64,000 bases of DNA, taken from assembly GCF_023243045.1 (NCBI RefSeq), contig NZ_JALKFX010000016.1, positions 21,571 through 85,570 of the forward strand, in the 5' to 3' direction. The notes beneath the pieces were generated by a model that was not told the DNA's origin, ran no database searches, and worked only from the letters and a program-made list of their open reading frames with translations. Positions 9,196 through 17,567 of this stretch are shown piece after piece. Within the stretch, counting starts at the first letter, position 1; every line of letters begins with the position of its first letter. This stretch comes from Frankia sp. AgB32. GTDB taxonomy: Bacteria; Actinomycetota; Actinomycetes; Frankiales; Frankiaceae. The position numbers were made by a program, and so were the translations under genes.

Positions 9196-9459
9196 TCAGG
9201 AGGTGCCGGAGCCGGGGCCGGCGGCCCAGCGGCGGTCGTCGTCGTCCCACTGTTCGTTGCGGGCGTCGAGGCGGCGGCGCCAGTCGGCTGCCGCGTCGGC
9301 GCTGTCGTAGGGGCCGAGACGGCGGTGGCCCGGGGCATCCGGTGGGTTCTCGACCCGCTCGTGGTCGAGGCACCACCAGAAGCCCGTCGGATTCCACGCC
9401 GTGCTGTCCGCCGGCCGCCGGCCCCGGCCGGACACCGCCCGCTTCAACGTCGTCCACAT
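9196..9459 (-). CDS. Small conserved hypothetical protein
   Basis: This is an 87-residue protein with a patterned, non-random sequence: FWWCLDHERVE followed by RLGPYDSADAAADWRRRLD and ARNEQWDDDDRRW. The Trp-rich core and the RLGPY motif resemble small actinobacterial proteins in which a histidine/arginine segment is followed by one amphipathic helix. I recall that type only loosely and know no function for it. It is a monocistronic minus-strand gene. The CCACCA-type triplet run at about 8996-9015 lies in the gap behind it. Confidence 0.6.
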   Translation of the reverse strand: MWTTLKRAVSGRGRRPADSTAWNPTGFWWCLDHERVENPPDAPGHRRLGPYDSADAAADWRRRLDARNEQWDDDDRRWAAGPGSGTS

Positions 9460-9560
9460 ACCCGATCACTACCCGCGCAGGGACCTTTCACCACCGGTCT
9501 CGCGGCGGCCGTCCACCCGCGCCGGCACCATCGGGCCGGCGGCGGGCGGGAGCCGGCCGT

Positions 9561-10433
9561 CTAGAAGGCGGCGGCGACCGGGATGACCTGGTCGGCGAGA
9601 ATTTCCAGCGGGCGCAGCGCCGCCACGCCCGGCACCGAGCCGTGGTAATGGGTGATGCCGAGGTCGGCGAGGCGACGCAGGTCGGTGAGCAGCGTGTCGA
9701 TGTTCTCGCCGTCGGCGCCGGGGTCGAGCGGGCCGATGACGGTCTTCTCGATCTCGTCGTAGTCACGGCCGACGTCGGCGCAGTGCCCGCGCAGGACATC
9801 GAGCTTGTGCTCGATGTCCGGGGCGTTGAACAGGTTGCATGCCTGCGCGAAGCGGGCGACCAGGCGCAGCGTCCTGCGTTCCCCGCTGCCGCCGATCATG
9901 ATCGGCGGGTGCGGGCGGCGCAGCGCCGCCGGCACGTTGAGGGTGCGTTCGAGCTGGTAGTGACGACCCTTGTACGGGGCGTCGCTGCCGCTCCACATCT
10001 GCAGGCAGATCTCCAGGGCCTCCTCCAGGCGCTCGAAGCGTTCCGCCGTCGACGGGAACGGCAGGCCGAGGCCGTGGGCCTCCTGCTCGAACCAGGCGGC
10101 GCCGATGCCGAGCCACGCCCGGCCCTCGGAGAGCACGTCCAGCGTGGTGACCGCCTTCGCCAGCAGGCCGGGCTCGCGGTAGACCACGGCGCTGACCCAG
10201 GCGAGCAGTTCGATGCGGCTGGTGCGCGCCGCGAGGTAGCCGAGCGTCGTGTAGGCCTCGAGCATGTCGTGCTCGGGCGGGCCGATGCCGCGGATCTGCC
10301 AGAGATGGTCCATCACGCTGAGCTTCGCGAAGCCGGCGTCCTCGGCGGCGACGGCGACGCGGGTCAGGTCGGCGGCGAGGGTCGACGGTCCGCCGGGCCA
10401 GGTGAAGTCGGAGATGTGCAGGCCGAGGTGCAT
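9561..10433 (-). CDS. F420-dependent LLM-class oxidoreductase
   Basis: This 290-residue TIM-barrel enzyme of the luciferase-like family probably uses coenzyme F420. It begins MHLGLHISDFTWPGG, then has AEDAGFAKLSVMDHLWQ, RTSRIELLAWVSAVVYREPGLLAK, GRAWLGIGAAWFEQE and the phosphate-binding-like MIGGSGERRTLRL. These are typical of the F420 subgroup (TIGR03560-like). I chose the ATG at 10433 because AAGGGCGACC precedes it; the frame is open further upstream but that part is non-coding in character. The substrate is unknown. It is divergent from the thioesterase-like gene. Confidence 0.85.
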   Translation of the reverse strand: MHLGLHISDFTWPGGPSTLAADLTRVAVAAEDAGFAKLSVMDHLWQIRGIGPPEHDMLEAYTTLGYLAARTSRIELLAWVSAVVYREPGLLAKAVTTLDVLSEGRAWLGIGAAWFEQEAHGLGLPFPSTAERFERLEEALEICLQMWSGSDAPYKGRHYQLERTLNVPAALRRPHPPIMIGGSGERRTLRLVARFAQACNLFNAPDIEHKLDVLRGHCADVGRDYDEIEKTVIGPLDPGADGENIDTLLTDLRRLADLGITHYHGSVPGVAALRPLEILADQVIPVAAAF

Positions 10434-10660
10434 GGTCGCCCTTCCCGTCAGAGAACGGAGGATCCTCCGATTAGGGACTGTATCGCCATCCGGCCGGCCT
10501 GTGGCGGCGCACACCGGCACCGCCGTTCGGGTACCGCCACACGGTCGGCCCCCGAGGAGCACCGGCGGCGCCGGGCGTACAGATCGGGTAGGACGGGACG
10601 AGGCGTGGCGCCACCGCTTCGGACGATCACGGTCAGGCAGGACGGCTGGAGGCAGGGCAG

Positions 10661-10687
10661 ATGGCGATGGCGATGGCGATGGCGATG
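10661..10687 (+). repeat. ATGGCG hexanucleotide repeat
   Basis: Four and a half copies of ATGGCG lie just upstream of the thioesterase-like gene at 10702. The array contains several ATG triplets and sits where a promoter or leader is expected, so slippage here could alter spacing. Confidence 0.7.
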
Positions 10688-10701
10688 ACGCGAGCGGCAG
10701 C

Positions 10702-11577
10702 ATGAGCGGGACCTCGGCGATCCGCACGCCCACCGGCCGGCGATGGCCGCCGCCGGAGGCCACCGCGGCGCCGGCGGCGCGCGAGAGCGCCGAGTCGCGG
10801 CTGCGGGTCAGCCCGGGCGCGAGCGGCCCGCAGGGGACGCGGGTGTCGATGCGGCTCGGGCCGTGGCTGGCCGGGCCCGGCGGGGAGCCGACCGTGGGCG
10901 CGCTCGGCGTACTCGCCGACGATGCCATCGGCCTGGAGATCTACGGGCGCCGCCCGCCGAACACCCATGCGGTGACGGCTGAACTCTCCGTCGACGTGGT
11001 GGCCCAGCCGCCGTGGGCGGCACCAGGGCTGGTCGCCGACGCGCGGCTGCACGGCCGGGACGCGACCGGCGGGGTCGCCGGCTGCGAGATCCGCGACGGC
11101 GCCGGTCGCCTGGTCGCCCTGGCCACCGGCCGGTTTCGCTGGGTCGAGATCCCGCCGCCGGTCACGGCGCGCGGCAGCGCTCCCCCGCCGGCACGGCTGG
11201 CGCCGGGCGCGCACCACTCGCTGCTCGACGCCCTCGGCCTCGCCGGGGTCGGGCCGACGCGCCACGGCGAGCTCGGCCGCCTCGTCCTGCCCGGCGGCAG
11301 CGTGTTCGGCGGCCTGGCGGACACGGTGCACGGCGGGGTTCTGCTGTGCCTGAGCGACCTGGTCACCGACGCGCTGGCCGAACCGGGCCGCCCGGAACGC
11401 ACCACCGGCATCCGGGTGCACTACCTGCGGCCCGCGGAGCTGTCCCAGGCCACGACGGCGACGGCGCTGACCGTGCACCGCGGCCGTTCGGCGGTGCTCT
11501 ACCGGGTCACGACCGCGGGCCCGTCGGACCGTCCCTGCACCATCGCGACGGTCACCCGCGAACGCGCCGCCCACTGA
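10702..11577 (+). CDS. Double hot-dog acyl-CoA thioesterase-like protein
   Basis: The protein has 291 residues and appears to contain two hot-dog folds, as in PaaI/TesB-like acyl-CoA thioesterases. The first half ends with GRFRWVEIP. The second half carries the family-like LADTVHGGVLLCLSDLV, where the HGG motif is expected near the active site, and the beta strand GIRVHYLRPAEL. I chose the ATG at 10702 because the protein sequence is coherent from MSGTSAIRTP onward, although no strong ribosome binding site is visible. It is probably cytoplasmic. Substrate unknown, and a non-enzymatic acyl-binding role is possible. Confidence 0.65.
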   Translation: MSGTSAIRTPTGRRWPPPEATAAPAARESAESRLRVSPGASGPQGTRVSMRLGPWLAGPGGEPTVGALGVLADDAIGLEIYGRRPPNTHAVTAELSVDVVAQPPWAAPGLVADARLHGRDATGGVAGCEIRDGAGRLVALATGRFRWVEIPPPVTARGSAPPPARLAPGAHHSLLDALGLAGVGPTRHGELGRLVLPGGSVFGGLADTVHGGVLLCLSDLVTDALAEPGRPERTTGIRVHYLRPAELSQATTATALTVHRGRSAVLYRVTTAGPSDRPCTIATVTRERAAH

Positions 11578-11762
11578 CACCCCGGGTCCGGGTCGGTTCC
11601 GGCTTTCCTGTCACCTGACAATCGCGGGGCCGACGCTGGGAAAACCCGCCCGCGGGCCGGTGTGGGTCGTTCTGTACATCAGCCGACAAAGGTCATCATG
11701 ATGATCGCCGAGCTGCCACAGTTGCCTCACCAGTATATCGGCACGAGTGCGCGGGGGTCACC

Positions 11763-12236
11763 ATGTCACGTCGTTTCGCCATGCCCGTTCCCAGGTTCGG
11801 AGTGTTGCTCGCCGCGGTCGCCCTGACCCTCGGGCTGACAGCGGCGACAACGCTGACCGCACCGGCGGCGCACGCCTCGACCTGCGCCAACAATCCGTAT
11901 CAGGGAACCTGGAAGGCCACCGATCCGAACGGCCATCTCATCGTCGTCGTCCTGGACTTCCCGAACTGCTCGGACTGGAACAGCGTGAAGGTACAGGTGG
12001 TCTCGCACGCGTTCCTCGGGCTGCACAGCGGCCCGGACTACTGGGGTTACGCGAGCAGCGTGAAGTGGGAGATCTACGGCACGGCGCTCACCGCCAACTT
12101 CCGGTTCTCCGGGCTTACCGAATCGCTGTTCATCACGCCGCCGTCGGCGTACACCGGGCTGCCGGTCGTCGAGACGGAGTACTTCGCCAACGGTAGTCCC
12201 TACACGTTCCCCAAGCAGTACCTCGCCCGCGCCTGA
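11763..12236 (+). CDS. Small secreted protein of unknown function
   Basis: This 157-residue protein has a clear Sec signal peptide: a basic N-terminus, the hydrophobic stretch FGVLLAAVALTLGLTAATTL, and a likely cut after APAAHA. The mature part, about 118 residues, begins STCANNPYQGTWKATDP and is rich in aromatic and polar residues, with two Cys (in STCANN and PNCSDW) that could form a disulphide. GGGGGTCACC lies just before the ATG. I do not recognise the mature domain; its size and beta-rich character resemble small secreted lipocalin-like or inhibitor-like proteins, but that is only an impression. Confidence 0.75.
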   Translation: MSRRFAMPVPRFGVLLAAVALTLGLTAATTLTAPAAHASTCANNPYQGTWKATDPNGHLIVVVLDFPNCSDWNSVKVQVVSHAFLGLHSGPDYWGYASSVKWEIYGTALTANFRFSGLTESLFITPPSAYTGLPVVETEYFANGSPYTFPKQYLARA

Positions 12237-12353
12237 GTCGCGTCCCGGGTGGCGGTCCCGATCCGGTTGGCCGGGTCGGGACCGCCGATGGGGCGTTCGC
12301 GACGCCGCGGGGAGATGCCCCCGGCGGCGGGTGTGGTTACGCGGCCGGCGCGG

Positions 12354-13355
12354 TTATGCCCGGACCGCGCGGATGCTTTCGCGCAGGGAGCTCATCGTCG
12401 CGGCCAGCGCGGTCGGCTCGTGGCCGCAGTGCGCCATGCAGTTCTCGCAGCGCGGGTCACGACCGCGGCCGTACCGGTCCCAGTCGGTGGTCTCGACCAG
12501 TTCCTTGTACGTCCTGGCGTAGCCGTCGGCCATCAGGTAGCAGGGCCGCTGCCAGCCGTACAGCGAGTAGGACGGGATCCCCCACGCCGTGCAGTCGAAG
12601 TCCAGCTTGCCCTCGAGGAAGTCCAGGTAGAGCGCCGAGTGGTTGAGCTTCCACCTGCGCCGCCGGCCGTCCGCGAATGCCTTGCGGAACAGCTCCCGGG
12701 TCTCCTCGACGCCGAGGAAGGTCGTCTGCCCGGGCGCCTTCTCGTAGGCGTACGCGGGTGAGATCATCATCCCGTCGACGTCGAGTTCGTTGTTGAGGAA
12801 GTCCAGCACCTCAATGACGTTCTGCGGGGTGTCGGTGTTGAAGAAAGTGGTGTTCGTGGTGACCCGGAAGCCGCGCCGCTGGGCATCCTTGATGTTGTCG
12901 ACGACCTGGTTGAACACTCCCTTCTTCGCGACGACCTCGTCGTGGCGCTCCTCCAGGCCGTCGATGTGCACGGCCAGCGAGAGATACGGCGAAGGTGTGA
13001 GCTTGTCAATCTTCTTCGGCAGCAGCAGCGCGTTCGTGCACAGGTACACGAACTTCTTGCGCTTCACCAGTCCTTCGACGATCTGCTCGACCTGCGGGTG
13101 CATGAGTGGCTCGCCGCCGGCGAGGCAGACGACGGGGGCGCCGCACTCGTCGGCGGCGGCCAGCGCCTGTTCGACGGGCATACGCTGCTTGAGCACATCC
13201 GCCGGATGCTGGATCTTCCCACATCCGTCACAGGCGAGATTGCAGGCGAACAACGGCTCCAGCTCGAGAGTGACGGGAAACTTCTCCCGTCGCAGCAGCT
13301 TCTGCTTCAGCAGATAGCCGCCGACCCTGATCGCCTGACGTGGCGGAATGGGCAT
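12354..13355 (-). CDS. hpnH: Adenosyl-hopene transferase (radical SAM)
   Basis: HpnH joins the adenosyl radical from S-adenosylmethionine to diploptene, giving adenosylhopane, the first step of extended hopanoid side-chain synthesis. The 333-residue protein carries the radical SAM cluster motif CNLACDGC (Cys38, 42 and 45), the GGEPLMHPQ SAM-binding motif, and the C-terminal cysteine region CENCMAHCGHEPTA typical of HpnH. Its start MPIPPRQAIRVGGYLLKQKL matches the family and is preceded by GGAGGGTAACT. Squalene-hopene cyclase and other hopanoid genes are not in the window, so it appears to be separate from the main hpn cluster. Confidence 0.92.
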   Translation of the reverse strand: MPIPPRQAIRVGGYLLKQKLLRREKFPVTLELEPLFACNLACDGCGKIQHPADVLKQRMPVEQALAAADECGAPVVCLAGGEPLMHPQVEQIVEGLVKRKKFVYLCTNALLLPKKIDKLTPSPYLSLAVHIDGLEERHDEVVAKKGVFNQVVDNIKDAQRRGFRVTTNTTFFNTDTPQNVIEVLDFLNNELDVDGMMISPAYAYEKAPGQTTFLGVEETRELFRKAFADGRRRRWKLNHSALYLDFLEGKLDFDCTAWGIPSYSLYGWQRPCYLMADGYARTYKELVETTDWDRYGRGRDPRCENCMAHCGHEPTALAATMSSLRESIRAVRA

Positions 13356-13715
13356 AGTTACCCTCCTGGGAGTTGGTGTGGCTTCGCCGGGTGGGTGGGA
13401 TGGTGGACTGCTGCCGCCAGTGTAGGTTCACGCCCGGTCAGCTTCGGAATCCGCCGATGGTGAGTTCGCGTACGCATCCGGCATCGGCATCGGGAGCGGC
13501 CCGCCCAGGTGGCGAAAGAAACACCCCAGCCGCCCGCGAAACGGGGGCTGACGTCGGCGGGAACACCGCGCGCCGAACCAAAACGTATGCGGGTTTGTTA
13601 CTCCCTGCACTGTTGTTTTTCTGGTGTCGGCGGCGGTCATCGGCTGGCCTTTTCGACGGACCGTCGATGCGGTGGCCCACCCGGGCCGGTGGGACGGGCG
13701 GGCTAGGCTGACGCC
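13356..13715. other. Intergenic region
   Basis: This 360-bp region lies between divergent hpnH and maf. It is less GC-rich around 13575-13630. I saw no convincing small gene, repeat or RNA in it. Open frames here lack coding character. Confidence 0.5.
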
Positions 13716-14312
13716 ATGCGCGTTGTGCTCGCGTCCGCCTCGCCGCGCCGCCACGCGCTGCTGACCCGTCTCGGCGTCGCGTTCGACGTGGACGTCAGCG
13801 GGGTCGACGAGTCGCGTCCGGCGGCGACCGACGCGCCCGGGATCGCCGCCGAGCTCGCCGAGCTCAAGGCCCGGGCCGTCGCCGCCCGCCATCCGGGAAG
13901 TCTCGTGCTCGGCGGCGACACCCTGGTCGAGGTCGACGGCCGAGTCCTCGGCAAGCCGGCGACGCCGGCCGACGCACTCGCGATGCTGCGCGGCCTGCGG
14001 GGCCGCACCCACCGCGTCGTCACCGCCGTCGTCGTGCTCGACACGGCCACCGGCGTGGCCCGCGGCGCGGTGGCCACGACCGCGGTCACCATGCGCGAGG
14101 TTCCCGACGCCGAGCTCGCCGCCTACGTCGCGACCGGCGAGGCGATGGACGCCGCCGGCGCCTACGCGATCCAGGGCGGCGCGGCCGGGTTCGTCACCGC
14201 CGTCGACGGCGATCTCGACACCGTCATCGGCCTGCCCACCGCCCTGGTCCGCGACCTGCTCACCGCCGCCGGCGCGGCGTTACCCGGTTCCGGCCCCGCG
14301 CAGGCACTCTGA
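13716..14312 (+). CDS. maf: Maf-family nucleotide pyrophosphatase
   Basis: Maf proteins hydrolyse non-canonical or canonical nucleoside triphosphates to monophosphates and have been linked to septum inhibition and housecleaning. The 198-residue protein starts with the signature LASASPRRHALL. It continues with VSGVDESRP, the catalytic segment VLGGDTLVEVDGRVLGKP and the AYAIQGGAAGFV block near the C-terminus. Length and motif order are normal. It stands alone on the plus strand, divergent from hpnH and convergent with the cysE end. Confidence 0.93.
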   Translation: MRVVLASASPRRHALLTRLGVAFDVDVSGVDESRPAATDAPGIAAELAELKARAVAARHPGSLVLGGDTLVEVDGRVLGKPATPADALAMLRGLRGRTHRVVTAVVVLDTATGVARGAVATTAVTMREVPDAELAAYVATGEAMDAAGAYAIQGGAAGFVTAVDGDLDTVIGLPTALVRDLLTAAGAALPGSGPAQAL

Positions 14313-14465
14313 CCCGCCGCGTCGGGCGGGGGCGCGGGTAGGTCCGGGCCTCGGACTCGTGGCTCGCGGTCCTCAGGCGGGACCGGCCCGGCCGGACAGG
14401 ATCAGCCGGCGGCGAGGCCCGCGCGCTGGCGCCATCGACCTACGCCGCGCTGCGACCCAGGGCGT

Positions 14466-15176
14466 TCAGATGGCGAAGTCCTCGCCCTGCCAGACGCCGC
14501 CCTTGGGCGGGTGGATGGTGGCGCCGGCGCTGGTCGGTTCGCGGTGGGCGTCGCCGGTGCCGGTGTGCGCGGCGGCCTCCAGGCGGTCGACGCGGGTGAG
14601 CAGCGACTGGAGGCTGAGGCCGACGAGGTCGGGCATGCCCTCGTCGTGCGCGGGGCGCGGCCGGCTGCGGGTGATGACCTGGCCGGGGACGCCGACGACG
14701 ACCGAGCCCGGCGGCACGGCGCGCACGACCACCGCGTTGGCGCCGATGCGGCTGTCGGCGCCGACGGTGAACGCGCCGAGGACCTTCGCGCCGGCGCCGA
14801 GCACCACCCGGTCGCCGATGGTCGGGTGGCGCTTGGTGGGTTCGAGGCTGGTGCCGCCGAGGGTGACACCGTGGTAGATCGTCACGTCGTTGCCGACCTC
14901 GGCGGTCTCCCCGATGACAACGCCGGTGGCGTGGTCGATGAACACCCCGTCGCCGATGCGGGCCGCGGGGTGGATCTCGACGCCGGTGAGCGTGCGGGCG
15001 ACGGTCGCACCGACGCGGGCCGGCAGCACCGCCCCCCGCGTCCACAGCCAGTGGTTCACCCGGTACGCCCACAGGGCGTGCACACCCGGGTAGCACAGCG
15101 CGACTTCCAGGGTGGACCGGGCGGCGGGATCGCGGTCGCGGGCCGTGCGCAGATCCCGGCGCAGCGTGCGCAGCAT
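14466..15176 (-). CDS. cysE: Serine O-acetyltransferase
   Basis: CysE acetylates L-serine with acetyl-CoA to give O-acetylserine for cysteine synthesis. The 236-residue protein shows the N-terminal [20 protein letters not shown], then a left-handed beta-helix of hexapeptide repeats with [12 protein letters not shown] and the loop [13 protein letters not shown]. It begins 4 bases after the cysK stop, so the two are one operon in the order cysK-cysE. The C-terminus (about the last 70 residues) is longer than the minimal enzyme and of low complexity, ending [11 protein letters not shown]. The usual CysE C-terminal Ile, which docks into CysK, is present. Confidence 0.95.
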   Translation of the reverse strand: MLRTLRRDLRTARDRDPAARSTLEVALCYPGVHALWAYRVNHWLWTRGAVLPARVGATVARTLTGVEIHPAARIGDGVFIDHATGVVIGETAEVGNDVTIYHGVTLGGTSLEPTKRHPTIGDRVVLGAGAKVLGAFTVGADSRIGANAVVVRAVPPGSVVVGVPGQVITRSRPRPAHDEGMPDLVGLSLQSLLTRVDRLEAAAHTGTGDAHREPTSAGATIHPPKGGVWQGEDFAI

Positions 15177-15180
15177 GGGG

Positions 15181-16113
15181 TCAGTCCCCGAGGCCGGCGA
15201 ACAGCGGGGTGGACAGGTAGCGCTCGCCGAAGTCGGGCAGGACGACGACGATCAGCTTGCCGGTGTTCTCCGGGCGCGCGGCGAGCTGCAGCGCGGCGGC
15301 GACCGCCGCGCCGGAGGAGATCCCGACGAGCAGCCCCTCCTCGCGGGCGAGGCGGCGGGCGAGGACGAGCGCGTCCTCGGCGTCGACCTGGACGATCTCG
15401 TCGACGATCGCGGTGTCGAGGACCTTCGGGACGAAGCCGGCGCCGATGCCCTGGATGGGATGCGGCCCCTTCGCGCCCCCGGAGAGCACCGGGGAGGCGG
15501 CGGGTTCGACGGCGACGAACCGGGCCGACGGGCGGCGCTCCTTGATGACCTCGGCGACGCCGGTGATCGTTCCGCCGGTGCCGACGCCGGCGACGAGGAT
15601 GTCGATCTGTCCGTCGGTGTCGCGCCAGATCTCCTCGGCGGTGGTCGCCCGGTGGATCGCCGGGTTGGCCGGGTTCTCGAACTGCTGCGGCATGAAGTAG
15701 TTCGGGTTGTTCTTCGCGAGCTCCTCGGCCTGCGCGATCGCGCCCCCCATGCCCTCGGGGCCGGGGGTGAGCACGAGCTGCGCGCCGTAGGCCCGCAGCA
15801 GCATGCGCCGCTCGACGCTCATCGTCTCCGGCATCGTCAGCACGCACTGGTAACCGCGGGCGGCGCACACCATCGCCAGCGCGATGCCGGTGTTACCGCT
15901 GGTCGGCTCGACGATGACCGTGTCCGGACCGAGGACGCCGGCCTGCTCGGCGGCGTCGATGAGCGCGAGGCCAAGGCGGTCCTTCACGCTGTGCGCCGGG
16001 TTGAACGACTCCAGCTTCGCGACGACCTGCGCACCGACCCCGTCGGTGACCCGGCGCAGCCGCACCAGCGGTGTGTTCCCGACCAGCGCCGTGATGTCCT
16101 CGGCGATCCTCAT
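15181..16113 (-). CDS. cysK: Cysteine synthase A
   Basis: This PLP-dependent O-acetylserine sulfhydrylase makes cysteine from O-acetylserine and sulfide. The 310-residue protein begins [19 protein letters not shown], has the PLP lysine in [11 protein letters not shown], the substrate loop [11 protein letters not shown], and the phosphate-binding [15 protein letters not shown] precedes the ATG at 16113; the frame is open further upstream but without coding character. It is the first gene of the cysK-cysE operon, so both enzymes of the pathway and probably the CysE-CysK complex are made together. Confidence 0.96.
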   Translation of the reverse strand: MRIAEDITALVGNTPLVRLRRVTDGVGAQVVAKLESFNPAHSVKDRLGLALIDAAEQAGVLGPDTVIVEPTSGNTGIALAMVCAARGYQCVLTMPETMSVERRMLLRAYGAQLVLTPGPEGMGGAIAQAEELAKNNPNYFMPQQFENPANPAIHRATTAEEIWRDTDGQIDILVAGVGTGGTITGVAEVIKERRPSARFVAVEPAASPVLSGGAKGPHPIQGIGAGFVPKVLDTAIVDEIVQVDAEDALVLARRLAREEGLLVGISSGAAVAAALQLAARPENTGKLIVVVLPDFGERYLSTPLFAGLGD

Positions 16114-16871
16114 CGACGTCCTTCTCCTCGCATCGGCGCGCCCGTTTTCGACCCCGGGCAAGGGTATGCCGCGGGTGGAGCGCGCAGCAGGCCATTGGAA
16201 AACAGGCACTGTCGGGCCCCGGCCCGTGTGGGGGTACGCGGCGCGGCGGCGTCCCGTGGCAGCCGTCCGCACGCATGCGGGATGCTCCTGGTGGCCGCGG
16301 GGCGACCCTGCATCGCCAGGAAGGCCGGTTTCCCTCAGGACGGCTTGTCACCACCACCAGTCGGCGGCGATCAGCTACGGACGTCGGTGTAGGTCGTGAC
16401 GGGCAACGCGTTGCCCGAGCTCGGCTGAGCCGTGGTCCCCTCCGAGCAGGCCGGCCCCGCCGCTGGCCGTGGCGCAGGTCGGTCAGACCCGCCCCCGGCA
16501 CACCTCCGAGTGGGCGGCGTCTCGGCTGGTGCCGACGGCGAGATCAGTGGCCCCCGCAGCGAGTCGCCGGTGCAGGACACAATCCGGGCCGCGAACAGTC
16601 GGCGCAGCGCGCGGTTCGTGCCCAGTACCGCCCCGGCCGCCGGCGGCGTCTCGTCACCCGCAGCCACGGCTGTCATGTCATGTCAACGATGTCGCGCATC
16701 GACGCACGGTACGGCCGGGCAGGCTCGGCGGCGAGCGGGTTTTGCCGTGCGCTCGGGCGGTTCGCCGACGTCAGAGGCCGCCTGGTCGCCGAGGTGTTCG
16801 AGTGCTGCCGGTAGGGTGATCTCCGGTAGCGGTCGGGCCGGGCGGCGGCGGAGTTCACATGGGGTGCGGCA
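16114..16871. other. Long intergenic region, possible MFS fragment
   Basis: This is 758 bp between the cysK start and the Lsr2-like gene. On the minus strand, at 16570-16676, a short stretch (NRALRRLFAARIVSCTGDSL after an ATG at 16676) looks like the very N-terminus of a major-facilitator transporter, but no transmembrane sequence follows it. It may be a remnant. I saw no RNA gene or repeat. The cysK promoter should lie near 16115-16250, but no clear motif stands out. Confidence 0.3.
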
Positions 16872-17438
16872 GTGGCGCGTGAGGTTATCTCGATCATCAA
16901 CGTGTGGTGCGACAACACCGGCCGTCATCCGCACGACCGGGTCGCTGCCACGACGAGCGCCGCGCTCGCCTACGACGGCCAGCTCGTCCGCCTCGACCTG
17001 TGCAGCGAATGCCGCGACGAGATGACCTCCGTGCTCGGGGAGTACGCCGAGTTCGGCGAGTCGACGTCGCTGGCACGCGGCGCGAAGATCGACACGGCCT
17101 GGACGGCGATCGAGGACAACGACGCGGGGAGCGCACCGCCCGAGGCGGAGTCGGCGAAGGCCTCCGCCGCCACCCGCCCGCGGCCCCGGGTGCGGCGCCC
17201 GCACCAGTCCGCGTCGACGACCGAGGTCCGCGCCTGGCTGGGCGACCACGCCGACGATCATGGCCTGCCCGTCCCCGCCCGGGGCGCGCGGCTGTCCGCG
17301 CAGCACAAGGCCGCCTACGACCGCGGCCACGGCTGGGACGAGATCGACGGCACCTGGCGGCCCACCGACCCGTCGCCGACGGCGCCCACCGACTCCGACA
17401 ACGCCGACAGCACCGACGACGAGCGCGACCGCGATTAA
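16872..17438 (+). CDS. Lsr2-like nucleoid-associated protein with Cys-containing N-terminus
   Basis: This 188-residue protein has the Lsr2 layout. Its N-terminal part looks like a dimerisation domain (AREVISIINVWCDNTG, then LRLDLC-type strand VRLDLCSEC). A charged linker follows, then a C-terminal helix-turn-helix with EVRAWLGDHADDHGLPVPARG and SAQHKAAYDRGHG, which align with the DNA-binding IRxWA...GRxP...AY pattern. Lsr2 proteins bind AT-rich DNA and silence foreign genes. Unlike standard Lsr2 it has cysteines (WCDN and CSEC) that could bind a metal or form disulphides. An acidic Asp/Thr tail ends the protein. It precedes an apparently acquired, AT-richer gene start. Confidence 0.65.
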   Translation: MAREVISIINVWCDNTGRHPHDRVAATTSAALAYDGQLVRLDLCSECRDEMTSVLGEYAEFGESTSLARGAKIDTAWTAIEDNDAGSAPPEAESAKASAATRPRPRVRRPHQSASTTEVRAWLGDHADDHGLPVPARGARLSAQHKAAYDRGHGWDEIDGTWRPTDPSPTAPTDSDNADSTDDERDRD

Positions 17439-17551
17439 CTGGGCCCGCCAGACGCCTGTTTTTGCGCGAACCTGCAGGTCAGAGCCTCCAAATTTGGAAC
17501 TCGAAGTCCTCCAGATCCCGAATTCGAGCCGCTCGACTTCCCTAGATCGAT

Positions 17552-17567
17552 TAGACTGCTGGCCATG
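17552..17567 (+). promoter_or_regulatory. Probable leaderless promoter (-10) of the DUF4143 ATPase
   Basis: TAGACT at 17552-17557 is a good actinobacterial -10 hexamer only seven bases before the ATG at 17565. No ribosome binding site fits, so transcription would start at or next to the start codon. The -35 is not obvious. The 100 bp upstream are clearly more AT-rich than the surroundings. Confidence 0.5.

Noticed and set aside
16114..16400. Cysteine- or SAM-responsive riboswitch upstream of cysK
   Set aside because: I could not draw any conserved riboswitch core in the leader, and a good ribosome binding site with no competing helix is present.
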